Of a stretch of 64,000 nt of DNA, positions 17,247 to 25,655 are shown piece after piece. Each line of letters opens with the position of its first letter. The first letter of the stretch is position 1. The notes beneath the pieces were generated by a model. That model saw only the letters and a list, made by a program, of their open reading frames with translations. It was not told the origin of the DNA and searched no databases. Made by a program: the position numbers and the translations under genes. The stretch is from Acinetobacter piscicola (lineage in GTDB: Bacteria; Pseudomonadota; Gammaproteobacteria; Pseudomonadales; Moraxellaceae), in assembly GCF_002233755.1 (NCBI RefSeq), contig NZ_NIFO01000005.1:168738-232737 (forward strand), read 5' to 3'.

Positions 17247-18326
17247 TTAATTTCCGACTTTTCGTAATTGTCTAGGTGTCATTCCAAACCAATTTTGGCA
17301 TGCACGACTTAAAGCAGATTGCTCAGAGAAACCAAGTACTGAGGCAATTTGACTCATCGATGCATGTGAATCTGCTAAATATTGTAAAAGTAACTGTTGT
17401 CGCAGTTTATCTTTAATAAGCTCAAAACTGGTTCCTTCTTCATGTAGTTTGCGCTGTAAACTTCTCGGATGCATGGCAAGCATATATGCAATATCAGTTT
17501 TATTGGCTTTGGGTGTAGATAAATGAATACGGATCGCATGACGAACACGATCACTGATTGATCCTTGATGACTGCGAAAGTTCCGCTCAAGATAGCTCTC
17601 TACAATTTCACGCAAGCCATGATCTGTATTACCCAGTGGTATATCGAATATTTTTTTATGTAAATACAAAGCAGCATGCTGTTGATCTGCAATCACTTCT
17701 GCTTGAAAAAATCGCTTATAGACACTCAAAGAAGCAATAGGACTATGCGGCAAAGTGACTTTAAGTAGTTGATAATGATCACCACTGAGGTAACGCATCA
17801 CCCGATGGCAAACTGCAAGCCCAAGATCCATCGATTGCCGTTTACTTAGAATATGAGTTGCGTCATTCAATTGAATATCAAAAATAATTTCAACAATATC
17901 ATGCTCATGTTCAAATAAATCTGTTGTCACATATTCATTTAAATAAAGTCGTGGTGCTGAAGCATGTAAAAATAATAAATCCGAACTGTATTTAAGGACG
18001 TCTCGAAGCGTTGATGCACTTTGTAAAATCATCCCCAGCACACCCAAGATGGTAATATCTTGATAACGCGATATTCGCAGACCCAGATCTGCACATTGAG
18101 ATTGCCGCGCACTTTCTTCTAAAAGCTGAATCAACGCATAATGTGAAATCCACGCATTATCATCCTGCAATTGAGCAAGCTGAATACCATACTTTTCCAA
18201 CAAAGGCATTGGGTCAATGCCCAACTGTTGCATCACTTCGACATAACCACGCAAGCCAGAACTATGCACCATATCCTCATGGGCATTTGCCGTCCGTGTA
18301 AAACCCATTAAATTTGAGCGATCCAT
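17247..18326 (-). CDS. AraC-family transcriptional regulator (arabinose-binding-like N domain)
   Basis: 359 residues. The first 200 resemble the AraC-type arabinose-binding domain of OruR/ArgR-like regulators (LGLRISRYQDITILGVLGMILQSASTLRD). The C-terminal helix-turn-helix pair is clear: NKTDIAYMLAMHPRSLQRKLHEEGTS and SMSQIASVLGFSEQSALSRACQNWFGMTPRQLRK. The ATG at 18326 has AAGGA 8 nt upstream. It is divergent from the 3-hydroxyacyl-CoA dehydrogenase at 18530, with 203 nt between, and probably controls that gene and possibly itself; the inducer is unknown. Confidence 0.92.
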   Translation of the reverse strand: MDRSNLMGFTRTANAHEDMVHSSGLRGYVEVMQQLGIDPMPLLEKYGIQLAQLQDDNAWISHYALIQLLEESARQSQCADLGLRISRYQDITILGVLGMILQSASTLRDVLKYSSDLLFLHASAPRLYLNEYVTTDLFEHEHDIVEIIFDIQLNDATHILSKRQSMDLGLAVCHRVMRYLSGDHYQLLKVTLPHSPIASLSVYKRFFQAEVIADQQHAALYLHKKIFDIPLGNTDHGLREIVESYLERNFRSHQGSISDRVRHAIRIHLSTPKANKTDIAYMLAMHPRSLQRKLHEEGTSFELIKDKLRQQLLLQYLADSHASMSQIASVLGFSEQSALSRACQNWFGMTPRQLRKVGN

Positions 18327-18529
18327 TCGAACAATCCTTGTCTCAATGCGTCAAAAAATAGGCTCATTTTGTCAAGTTAGCATAAAAATTCAAAGACACA
18401 ATAGTACTAATGAACATTTTAACCACTCATTGATTTCGCACCTTCAATTAACCAATTGATGTGCCATATGAAGAGGGTTCAAGGATACGAATGCTTCATT
18501 TTCATTAAGGATAATACAAGGGAAATATA

Positions 18530-19420
18530 ATGAATTTTAAAAATGTAACCGTTGCAGGCAGTGGTGTATTGGGTTATCAAATCGCGTTTCAAACTGCTTT
18601 TCACGGCTTTAAAGTTACGGTTTACGATATCAACGATGATGTGCTTAATAAAGCAAAAGTAAAATTTTTTGAATTGGCTGAATGCTATAAACATGATTTA
18701 AATGCAAGCCAAGAGCAATTAGACAATGCATTTAACAATTTAAGTTATCAGTCTAATCTTGCAGAAGCAGTCAAAGATGCAGACTTACTCATCGAAGCTG
18801 TACCTGAAGACCCAAGTATTAAACAAGACTTCTATCAAAAACTCAGCCAAGTTGCTCCCGAAAAAACCATATTTGCAACCAACACCTCGACTTTATTACC
18901 GAGTCAATTTGCAGAATTTACAGGAAGACCCGAAAAATTCTTAGCACTGCATTTTGCCAATATGATTTGGGTCAATAATATGGCTGAAATTATGGGACAT
19001 GCATCTACAGACCGTGAAGTCTTTGACGATCTAGTAGAATTTGCCAAGGCGATTAATATGTTGCCATTGCCTATTTACAAAGAACAACCGGGACATATTC
19101 TCAACTCAATGCTTGTGCCCTACTGTATTTCTGCATTAGAACTTTGGGTAAAAGAAGTTTCAGACCCTGAAACCATTGATAAAACATGGATGAAATCGTT
19201 CGGTTCACCAAAAGGCCCATTTGCGATTTTAGATATCATTGGCATTAACACTGTCTACAATGTTGCCAAATTGAATATTGATACTAGCCCACTTATGGCT
19301 CGTATCGCAGAAAGACTACAAACTGAATTTATTGATCAAGGACATTTAGGTATGCCTACTGGAAAAGGGTTTTATAGTTACCCAAATCCAGCCTATGAAT
19401 CGGACACTTTCTTACAGTAA
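18530..19420 (+). CDS. 3-hydroxyacyl-CoA dehydrogenase family protein
   Basis: 296 residues. The N-terminal Rossmann fold has VAGSGVLGYQIAFQTAFHGF, where GSGVLG fits the GxGxxG motif, followed by VTVYD with the acidic residue for NAD. LIEAVPEDPSIKQDFYQKL and NTSTLLPSQFAE match the family. The catalytic His region reads ALHFANMIWVNNMAEI rather than the usual HFFNPVPVM, so its substrate may differ from short-chain acyl-CoAs. The C-terminal domain ends GMPTGKGFYSYPNP, typical of the family. It is not fused to an enoyl-CoA hydratase. Divergent AraC regulator upstream; terminator at 19502-19528. Confidence 0.9.
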   Translation: MNFKNVTVAGSGVLGYQIAFQTAFHGFKVTVYDINDDVLNKAKVKFFELAECYKHDLNASQEQLDNAFNNLSYQSNLAEAVKDADLLIEAVPEDPSIKQDFYQKLSQVAPEKTIFATNTSTLLPSQFAEFTGRPEKFLALHFANMIWVNNMAEIMGHASTDREVFDDLVEFAKAINMLPLPIYKEQPGHILNSMLVPYCISALELWVKEVSDPETIDKTWMKSFGSPKGPFAILDIIGINTVYNVAKLNIDTSPLMARIAERLQTEFIDQGHLGMPTGKGFYSYPNPAYESDTFLQ

Positions 19421-19501
19421 GTTTGTATTAAAAATATTGTAAAAGTATTGTTTATCGTATAGTTGCACATAAAATGCTTCGCTGATTAAGTAAAGTGAAT
19501 T

Positions 19502-19528
19502 AAGCCTTCAAGTCATTGAAGGCTTTTT
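19502..19528 (+). terminator. Terminator after the hydroxyacyl-CoA dehydrogenase
   Basis: Stem AAGCCTTCAA / TTGAAGGCTT with loop GTCA, then a short T-run. Confidence 0.8.
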
Positions 19529-19919
19529 ATATGCAAAAACAAGATAATTAATCCGAAAAAACTTATATATTAAGAATAAGTATAAAAATAAACCACATAG
19601 CTCAATCAATTATATCAAAGCATTTGTTTTATTTATTAATTTAATAAAATCATGCATTTTCATTTGAATGTTTTACGATACAAGGCAAAAAAGCGACACT
19701 ATGTATAATATAAATTTATTGATATGATAAACAAATCTTTAGCGTACATTTTAAGAAATCAACTTTAAAATGCGACACTAATCAACAAATTAAAGAAGGC
19801 AATATTCACAGATAAACACAACAAAAATCTATGAATATGGTTTTCGATATAATGCTAGAAATTCAATTAAATCAATTGAGAATACAAAGAAATTTGTACT
19901 TCTTCATTAGGACGAATAC
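19529..19919 (+). promoter_or_regulatory. AT-rich region upstream of metQ
   Basis: About 390 nt with no gene. The octamer GCGACACT occurs twice, near 19693 and 19772, each after an A-run. I saw no SAM-riboswitch-like stem set. The metQ promoter is presumably here; the repeats might be regulator half-sites but this is weak. Confidence 0.3.
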
Positions 19920-20792
19920 ATGAAAAAGCTGTTTGGTGTTTTATTCAGTGCATCTGTGCTTACTCTTGCTGCATGTGGTAAACAAGAAGCACCTAAAAAT
20001 GATGTTGCTCAAGCTGATGCAGGGAAAGAACAAACTGTCGTAATGGCATCTACTGGTTCAGATGCAGATATTTGGCGTTATATTGCAACATTACCTGAAA
20101 CAAAGCAGGCAGGTATCAAATTAGAAGTTAAAAACTTCACTGACTATGTTGCAATGAATACTGCTGTTGCAAACAAAGAAGTCGACATCAACGCTTTCCA
20201 ATCTTATGCATATCTTGTTGCGTTCAACGACTCAAACAAAGATAAAATTGCTGCTGTTTCTACAACTTACTTAGAGCCTATGGGTATTTACTCAAGCAAA
20301 GTTAAAAAAATTGAAGACTTCGCTCAAGGCGCAACAATTGCTATTCCAAATGATGGTGCAAATGAATCACGTGCATTGTTACTTTTACAATCGGCTGGCT
20401 TAGTAAAATTAAAAGATGGCTTTGACCTTGTAAAAGGTACACCTGCTGATATTACTGAAAATACTAAAAAAATCGTGATCAAACCAATTCAAATGGCGAC
20501 TGCTGTACGAGCTAAAGATGAAGTTGATGCAATTGTATTGGGTAATACACTGGCAATGGAAGGTGGTTTAAACGTACTGAAAGACTCTATTTACTACGAA
20601 CCAACGGATCAAAGCACGAAAATGAATGTGAATGTTCTTGCCGTTGCAGAATCTCGTAAAGATGATCCTATTTTGAAAAAAGTGGGTGAGCTATATCACG
20701 TTCCTGCTGTAGGTAAATACGTTCAAGAACACTTCGGTGGAACTAAAGTCGATGTAAATAAACCTGTAAGCTATCTTACAGAATCAAAATAG
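19920..20792 (+). CDS. metQ: Methionine ABC transporter substrate-binding lipoprotein
   Basis: 290 residues. A lipoprotein signal ends in TLAAC with the lipidated Cys at residue 19. The mature part is an NlpA/MetQ domain: VKNFTDYVAMNTAVANKEVDINAFQSYAYL, ALLLLQSAGL and VDAIVLGNTLA. It binds D- or L-methionine at the outer face of the inner membrane and delivers it to MetNI. It is first in metQ-metN-metI, with a terminator between metQ and metN that would make metQ mRNA more abundant. The order differs from metNIQ of E. coli. Confidence 0.95.
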   Translation: MKKLFGVLFSASVLTLAACGKQEAPKNDVAQADAGKEQTVVMASTGSDADIWRYIATLPETKQAGIKLEVKNFTDYVAMNTAVANKEVDINAFQSYAYLVAFNDSNKDKIAAVSTTYLEPMGIYSSKVKKIEDFAQGATIAIPNDGANESRALLLLQSAGLVKLKDGFDLVKGTPADITENTKKIVIKPIQMATAVRAKDEVDAIVLGNTLAMEGGLNVLKDSIYYEPTDQSTKMNVNVLAVAESRKDDPILKKVGELYHVPAVGKYVQEHFGGTKVDVNKPVSYLTESK

Positions 20793-20810
20793 TCTTATAA
20801 TGGCTTAAAC

Positions 20811-20842
20811 GAAACAGGCAAAGTTACTTTGCCTGTTTTTTC
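20811..20842 (+). terminator. Terminator between metQ and metN
   Basis: Stem AAACAGGCAAAG / CTTTGCCTGTTT with a short loop, then T-run. Partial read-through here would set the ratio of binding protein to transporter core. Confidence 0.82.
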
Positions 20843-20865
20843 ATTTTTGTATAGTTTCTGACGAT

Positions 20866-21891
20866 ATGATTGAATTTAAAAACATTTCAAAACACTATGA
20901 GCTAAAAGGTCAAACCATACATGCTCTGGACCAAATTAATTTGGAAATTCCAGCAGGCAGTATTTTCGGAATTATCGGCTATAGTGGTGCAGGAAAAAGT
21001 ACCCTAATCCGCTTGATTAATTTGCTTGAACGCCCAAATCAGGGGCAAATCATTATTAATCAAACAGATTTTACGGCACTGGATTCGCGAGCATTACGTC
21101 AAGAACGCGCAAATATCGGCATGATTTTTCAACATTTTAATTTACTGCAAACTAAAACTGTTGCTGAAAATATTGAAATGCCTTTGAAATTGCTTGGTGT
21201 AAATAAAGCTAAGCGTGAAAATCGTTTAAATGAATTACTTGAGTTTATTGATTTAAAACATAAAAAAGATGCCTATCCTGATGAGCTTTCAGGTGGTCAG
21301 AAGCAACGTGTCGGAATTGCACGAGCTTTGGCAAATCACCCTAAAATTTTACTTTGCGATGAAGCCACTTCTGCACTAGATCCGCAAACCACCAAATCTG
21401 TTTTAGCATTGCTTAAAAAGATCAATAAAGAGCAAGGTATTACCATTGTCATGGTTACACATGAAATGGATGTGATTGAAAGTATTTGTGATTACGTTGC
21501 AGTGATGGAACAAGGTAAAGTGATTGAAACGGGTTCTACACTGGAACTATTTAGTCAACCACAACACCCAACGACTCAAAATTTTATTCAAACCGTGTTG
21601 CAGCAACAATTACCGATTAATATTCTCAATAACCTTGAAAATCAAAATCATAAAAGTATTTATAGCCTACAATTCCTTGGTACTTCTGCACAAGAAACGG
21701 TAGTACAAGCAGCGATTAAACAATTTGATATTAGTTTAAATATTTTATTTGCCAATATGACTGAAATTAATGGTTCCGTCATTGGGCAAATGTTTATTCA
21801 ATTACTAGGTGATCCAAAAATCATCCAACAAGCAATTGAATTTTTTGAACAAAATGGCGTTAAAGTTTCACAATCAGGAGTAACTGTATGA
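20866..21891 (+). CDS. metN: Methionine ABC transporter ATP-binding protein
   Basis: 341 residues. Walker A GYSGAGKST (38-46), signature ELSGGQKQRVGIARAL, Walker B ILLCDEATSALD and the switch His in MVTHEMD are all present. The C-terminal part (about 265-341) is the NIL/ACT-like regulatory domain that binds methionine and inhibits transport. It overlaps metI by 4 nt. Starts with MIEFKNISKHYELKGQT, as usual. Confidence 0.97.
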   Translation: MIEFKNISKHYELKGQTIHALDQINLEIPAGSIFGIIGYSGAGKSTLIRLINLLERPNQGQIIINQTDFTALDSRALRQERANIGMIFQHFNLLQTKTVAENIEMPLKLLGVNKAKRENRLNELLEFIDLKHKKDAYPDELSGGQKQRVGIARALANHPKILLCDEATSALDPQTTKSVLALLKKINKEQGITIVMVTHEMDVIESICDYVAVMEQGKVIETGSTLELFSQPQHPTTQNFIQTVLQQQLPINILNNLENQNHKSIYSLQFLGTSAQETVVQAAIKQFDISLNILFANMTEINGSVIGQMFIQLLGDPKIIQQAIEFFEQNGVKVSQSGVTV

Positions 21892-22583
21892 GAGATTTAA
21901 TCGTACAATGGCTCACTCAAATCACTGCACCCTTTTGGCATAGCTCATTATCAATTGATCAATTCGTTACAGCACTTCAAGAAACCTTTCACATGGTTTT
22001 CTTTGCAATGCTATTTGGTACGATTTGGGGCTTTATACAAGCGATTATCCTGTTAGTGACACGTCCACAAGGGATTATGCCAAATCGCGCGATTTATCAT
22101 ATTTTAAATCCAATTGTGAATGCTTTACGCTCACTACCGTTCATTATTCTTTTAATTGCAGTAATTCCATTAACTAAGCTCCTTGTGGGAACGTCAATTG
22201 GTACTTGGGCAGCGATCGTTCCTTTAACGATCTATGTAGGCCCTTATATCGGCCGTTTGATTGAAACCTCACTACTTGAAGTCAATGAAGGCATAATCGA
22301 GTCAGCACAAGCAATGGGCGCTTCTCCAAGCCAAATTATTTTTAAATTTATTATCCCTGAAGCACGTAGCTCTTTGATTTTAAATTTAACCACTGCAACC
22401 ATTAGTTTAATCGGTGCAACTGCAATGGCTGGTGCAGTCGGTGCAGGTGGTATTGGTGACTTAGCTATTTCTTATGGTTATCAACGTTTTGACACTAGTG
22501 TTGTTATTTTAACCGTTATTGTTTTACTTATCTTGGTGCAACTTGTACAAAGTATCGGTGATTGGTTATCTAAATTGAGATAA
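21888..22583 (+). CDS. metI: Methionine ABC transporter permease
   Basis: 231 residues with five predicted membrane segments. The EAA loop that contacts MetN is visible as ESAQAMGASPSQIIFKFIIPEA. LRSLPFIILLIAVIPLTK and ATAMAGAVGAGGIGDLAISYGYQRF are typical of MetI. Start codon overlaps the metN stop by 4 nt; a terminator follows at 22621-22648. Confidence 0.96.
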   Translation: MRDLIVQWLTQITAPFWHSSLSIDQFVTALQETFHMVFFAMLFGTIWGFIQAIILLVTRPQGIMPNRAIYHILNPIVNALRSLPFIILLIAVIPLTKLLVGTSIGTWAAIVPLTIYVGPYIGRLIETSLLEVNEGIIESAQAMGASPSQIIFKFIIPEARSSLILNLTTATISLIGATAMAGAVGAGGIGDLAISYGYQRFDTSVVILTVIVLLILVQLVQSIGDWLSKLR

Positions 22584-22620
22584 TTACTTTTCACTCTACT
22601 ATTTAGTTTAGCATTTTCAA

Positions 22621-22648
22621 TATACCCTCTTTTCAGAGGGTATTTTTA
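22621..22648 (+). terminator. Terminator after metI
   Basis: Stem ATACCCTCT / AGAGGGTAT with loop TTTC, followed by T-run. Confidence 0.88.
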
Positions 22649-22733
22649 TTACCACCGCATCACTGATTTAATAATCAAATCATTGAAAGATCTAAATATA
22701 TTGGTTAATGTAAAATAAATTTTAAGATAAACC

Positions 22734-23357
22734 ATGCAAATGAATAAGCTTACTCAAATAACCACAACGATCGCAGTCCTATTACCATCAATAAGTTCTG
22801 CACAAATCATCATGGACTACACAACCACAGTAAAAGTCAACGAGGTTGAGCTCGTTCAAAGCGTGGCTGCCAACCAACTTGAGAAACTTATTGCTAAACC
22901 TGCACAAAAAATAAAGAAAGAATACTCTGAATGCACAGCAAACTATGAATATTCCACATCATTTCCAAATGGAAAAACTTTGAAGTTTGAAATATTTTCA
23001 GAAGATAATCCGCAAATTAAATCAGAGAATTTCTATAAAACTAAATATAACTTTCAACAACTTGGCCTAACTCAAGGACGTGTCTGGCTCTCATGGAACA
23101 ACACACAATCACTCACTGAAAAAGTACTCGTAAATGGCAAACACATCAATAATCAATACACATTCAATCAATTTAAAAAAGACTTTCCACTCAGTGCCAA
23201 AACAGGAAATTCAGTGTTAATGTTGAGTAATCTAGAAGTCAAAAGCTACCTTAAAAACCCGAATGACTACACTGCTGGCTATACAGCATATGTTCATTTT
23301 GAGTTTAAACATGGAAAATTAAGTCAGCTAGAAATTAATCAAGCCATAGCCTGCTAG
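22734..23357 (+). CDS. Exported hypothetical protein
   Basis: 207 residues. A Sec signal peptide (KLTQITTTIAVLLPSISSAQ) is followed by an extracytoplasmic domain with mixed beta content. Two Cys in the mature part, one in YSECTANYEY and the other the last residue, could form a disulfide closing the chain. I do not recognise a family. ATG 22734 or 22740 could be used; neither has a strong Shine-Dalgarno. It stands between metI and gloB and looks monocistronic. Confidence 0.7.
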   Translation: MQMNKLTQITTTIAVLLPSISSAQIIMDYTTTVKVNEVELVQSVAANQLEKLIAKPAQKIKKEYSECTANYEYSTSFPNGKTLKFEIFSEDNPQIKSENFYKTKYNFQQLGLTQGRVWLSWNNTQSLTEKVLVNGKHINNQYTFNQFKKDFPLSAKTGNSVLMLSNLEVKSYLKNPNDYTAGYTAYVHFEFKHGKLSQLEINQAIAC

Positions 23358-23476
23358 CGAGAGAGCGTAATTTCTTAAATAGTCCAATTCAATGCAGATC
23401 AATACATAAATCCAAGATTTAATAGGATGATTCATTTAAAATATACATTAAATAAGATTAGAGACGGAAATCTGTC

Positions 23477-24208
23477 ATGAGTTATAAAATTCACGTAATC
23501 GATGTAAAGAATCAGTTACAAAACTATATTTGGCTCATAGAAGAAACCAATAGTCATGATGTTGTTGTTATTGACCCTACACAAGCTGATTTGGTAGAAA
23601 ATTACTGTACTGAACAGCAACTTCATTTAAAACAAATTTGGCTAACACATTGGCATAAAGATCATATTGGTGGCGTACCTAAACTCATTAACGATTATCA
23701 AATTCCTGTTTATGGCCCTCGTGGAGAATTGAGCCAAATCCCCTTCCTAACCCATCCATTACAACATGATGATCATTTCAAATTTCATGATTTAAACATT
23801 GAAATTATTGCAATTCCAGGTCATACCTTAGGGCATATTGCATATTTTATAGATGAAATAGACAGTGTTTTCTGTGGTGATACTTTATTTGCAATGGGTT
23901 GTGGACGTATGTTTGAAGGCACACCTGAGCAATTCTATCATTCACTAAATCGCTTAGCAGCTTTACCTCCAAGAACTAAAGTTTACTGTACGCACGAATA
24001 CACGCTCTCAAATGCTCAATTTGCGCTACATATCGAACCAGAGAATAAAGCCATTCAACAACGCGCAGAAGAGGTTACACAACTTCGTGCACAAGGTGAA
24101 ATTACACTACCCAGTACGATTGAATTAGAACTTGAAACCAATCCATTCTTAAGAGTTGAAAGTGCCGAAGAGTTTGCCCGTATTCGCGCATTAAAAGATA
24201 ACTTTTAA
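23477..24208 (+). CDS. gloB: Hydroxyacylglutathione hydrolase (glyoxalase II)
   Basis: 243 residues, metallo-beta-lactamase fold. The metal-binding THWHKDHIGG (THxHxDH type, about residues 55-64), PGHTLGHIAYF and FCGDTLFAMGCGRMFEG are conserved, as is YCTHEYTLSNAQFA. The C-terminal substrate-binding domain ends with NPFLRVESAEEFARIRALKDNF, typical of GloB. It hydrolyses S-lactoylglutathione to D-lactate and glutathione in methylglyoxal detoxification. Its stop overlaps, tail to tail, the stop of a gene remnant on the other strand. Confidence 0.95.
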   Translation: MSYKIHVIDVKNQLQNYIWLIEETNSHDVVVIDPTQADLVENYCTEQQLHLKQIWLTHWHKDHIGGVPKLINDYQIPVYGPRGELSQIPFLTHPLQHDDHFKFHDLNIEIIAIPGHTLGHIAYFIDEIDSVFCGDTLFAMGCGRMFEGTPEQFYHSLNRLAALPPRTKVYCTHEYTLSNAQFALHIEPENKAIQQRAEEVTQLRAQGEITLPSTIELELETNPFLRVESAEEFARIRALKDNF

Positions 24209-24330
24209 GCCAAGCAATGAGTGAAAGCTTGTGTTGTATTTAATGCTTGAATTTGACTATAAATTTTGATGTTTTTATCAGCATCTTCATTTGGTACGTA
24301 TTGCCCAGTATTTTTTAAGTTACTACGACC
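24205..24330 (-). pseudogene. Possible 3' remnant of an unidentified gene
   Basis: On the minus strand about 41 sense codons read ...NTGQYVPNEDADKNIKIYSQIQALNTT... and end in TAA overlapping the gloB stop. The composition looks protein-like, but an in-frame TAA lies just upstream and there is no start with a ribosome site. It may be the C-terminal end of a decayed gene convergent with gloB. I cannot name the family. Confidence 0.3.
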
Positions 24331-24676
24331 TTAATAAATAAATCACACATCACTGCTATGCCTTGATAAATTTATTTACATTTTCGAGGCATTATTTTTA
24401 TCTAAGTCTATTTAAAGAATTTGTGACAAATCATTTAGCAAAATTGAGCCACCCTTTACCACCAAAAACCCTATCCAATTGATATTTTTAATATTTAAAT
24501 AATAAATTCGCACTCAATAACCTTTTTTGAAGCATTTAATTGTTTTATATTTAAAATAGTGATTTTTACTTATGATCAAAAATTGATATAAAAAATAACT
24601 TTATGCAAATTGCCCCTTTAAAAGTTTAATGATCATCCCTATTAAATTTTATAGGAAGAAATTAAGGAGATCTTCA
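24331..24676. other. Non-coding AT-rich stretch
   Basis: About 345 nt with no credible ORF. A loose hairpin pairs ATGCCT (near 24358) with AGGCAT (near 24390) followed by T-runs. The promoter of the 67-residue gene must lie at the right end. Confidence 0.4.
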
Positions 24677-24880
24677 GTGAAAAAGGTTGTTAAAGCAAAG
24701 AATTTAATTGCATTTCGTATTTGGTTAGAAAAGTTAGGTTATTCAGTAAAAAATTTGGCTGATAATAAGGGATTTACTTTCAGCTTTAAAAAAGAATACG
24801 GTTTAGTCACATGTGATTTATCAGGTAACCCTTTGGCGGTTCAACTTGGTGAAGAATTTGAAGATCACTTAAAAGCATAG
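24677..24880 (+). CDS. Small hypothetical protein, 67 residues
   Basis: GTG 24677 is chosen because AAGGAG lies 7 nt upstream; an ORF start at 24629 has no such site. The product MKKVVKAKNLIAFRIWLEKLGYSV... is basic at the N terminus and acidic at the C terminus (GEEFEDHLKA), with central beta-like segments GFTFSFKKEYGLVTCDLSG. It is soluble, with no signal peptide. I do not recognise it. Confidence 0.65.
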   Translation: MKKVVKAKNLIAFRIWLEKLGYSVKNLADNKGFTFSFKKEYGLVTCDLSGNPLAVQLGEEFEDHLKA

Positions 24881-25187
24881 TGAGTTTTAAAAGTTTAGTG
24901 AATTTTATAAACTATATTTAAATGAAGCGTCTCTTTGAATCAAAGACCTGTGTTGTATTTTGCTTAGAATAAGCAAAGCTCAGGTCTATTATAATGAATA
25001 AAACATTACACTCTGATCTGTCTGCCGTTCCCAACAGCTCATCACGATATTGTTATTATTAAAACCGCTATTTGGCCCTTATGGCTTAAAGTGTCGCAAA
25101 AACTCAGCTTATGTCAAAATATCAGCCTTGATACATTAAATAAATCGATCATGTATAACTGAATAGCACATCACTTATTTTAGACAA
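24881..25187. other. Gene-free stretch with hairpin and possible degenerate transposase fragment
   Basis: A nested inverted repeat AGACCTG...TTTGCTT-agaat-AAGCAAA...CAGGTCT occupies about 24944-24989. From about 25029 one plus-strand frame reads ITILLLLKPLFGPYGLK, reminiscent of the N-terminal helix of IS5-group transposases, but it is short and has no intact start. No gene is called. Confidence 0.25.
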
Positions 25188-25214
25188 TAAAAAAGGTAAG
25201 ATTTTCATCTTACC
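25188..25214 (-). terminator. Terminator of the tRNA Leu-Trp-Leu operon
   Basis: On the minus strand GGTAAGAT / ATCTTACC with loop GAAA, followed by six T; 10 nt after the last tRNA. Confidence 0.9.
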
Positions 25215-25224
25215 TTCTTAAATA

Positions 25225-25309
25225 TGGTGGGGACGGAGAGACTCGAACTCTCACACCTTGCGGCGCTGGAACCTAAATCCAGTGCGTCTACCAATTTCGC
25301 CACGTCCCC
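25225..25309 (-). tRNA. tRNA-Leu (anticodon UAG), copy 2 of 2
   Basis: 85 nt including encoded CCA. Acceptor GGGGACG / CGTCCCC, discriminator A, anticodon loop in CTGGA-TTTAGGT-TCCAG giving UAG, a long variable arm (GCGCCGCAAGGTGT) as in class II tRNAs, and T arm GAGAG-TTCGAGT-CTCTC. Identical to the copy at 25463-25547. Confidence 0.97.
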
Positions 25310-25313
25310 GAAT

Positions 25314-25333
25314 AAAAAAACCACATCAGTGGT
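25314..25333 (-). terminator. Weak terminator between tRNA-Trp and the second tRNA-Leu
   Basis: On the minus strand ACCAC / GTGGT with a 4-nt loop TGAT, followed by seven T. It may partly end transcription inside the tRNA operon. Confidence 0.6.
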
Positions 25334-25347
25334 ATTTTTAAATAACT

Positions 25348-25421
25348 TGGCAGAGGATCAAGGATTCGAACCTTGACGAACGGTTTTGGAGACCGTCATG
25401 CTACCATTACACCAATCCTCT
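25348..25421 (-). tRNA. tRNA-Trp (anticodon CCA)
   Basis: 74 nt including encoded CCA. Acceptor AGAGGAT / ATCCTCT, discriminator G, anticodon stem-loop ACGGT-CTCCAAA-ACCGT and T arm CAAGG-TTCGAAT-CCTTG. A1-U72, G5-C68, G73 and CCA are the known tryptophan identity elements. The D arm is short (GTGT-AATGGTA-GCAT) and differs from E. coli trpT. Confidence 0.9.
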
Positions 25422-25462
25422 ATCACATTTCATTCTGCTTTAATGCCACAAAATGAATTGCT

Positions 25463-25547
25463 TGGTGGGGACGGAGAGACTCGAACTCTCACACCTTGCG
25501 GCGCTGGAACCTAAATCCAGTGCGTCTACCAATTTCGCCACGTCCCC
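25463..25547 (-). tRNA. tRNA-Leu (anticodon UAG), copy 1 of 2
   Basis: 85 nt including CCA, identical in sequence to the copy at 25225-25309. First tRNA after the operon promoter. Confidence 0.97.
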
Positions 25548-25560
25548 AATGGCTGTGTAT

Positions 25561-25587
25561 ATTATAGAGATCATTTCAGTATGACAA
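25561..25587 (-). promoter_or_regulatory. Promoter of the tRNA Leu-Trp-Leu operon
   Basis: On the minus strand TTGTCA (25582-25587), 15-nt spacer, and a perfect TATAAT (25561-25566); the predicted start is about 7 nt before the 5' end of the first tRNA. Confidence 0.75.
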
Positions 25588-25655
25588 GTCCTTTTTTATA
25601 AAAAGATGTTCGTTTGTTTAAATAAAAAACAAAAATAAGCAACTCTGCCTTTTCA

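Noticed and set aside
19529..19919. SAM-responsive riboswitch upstream of metQ
   Set aside because: No recognisable set of conserved stems or motifs; only AT-rich DNA and a repeated octamer.
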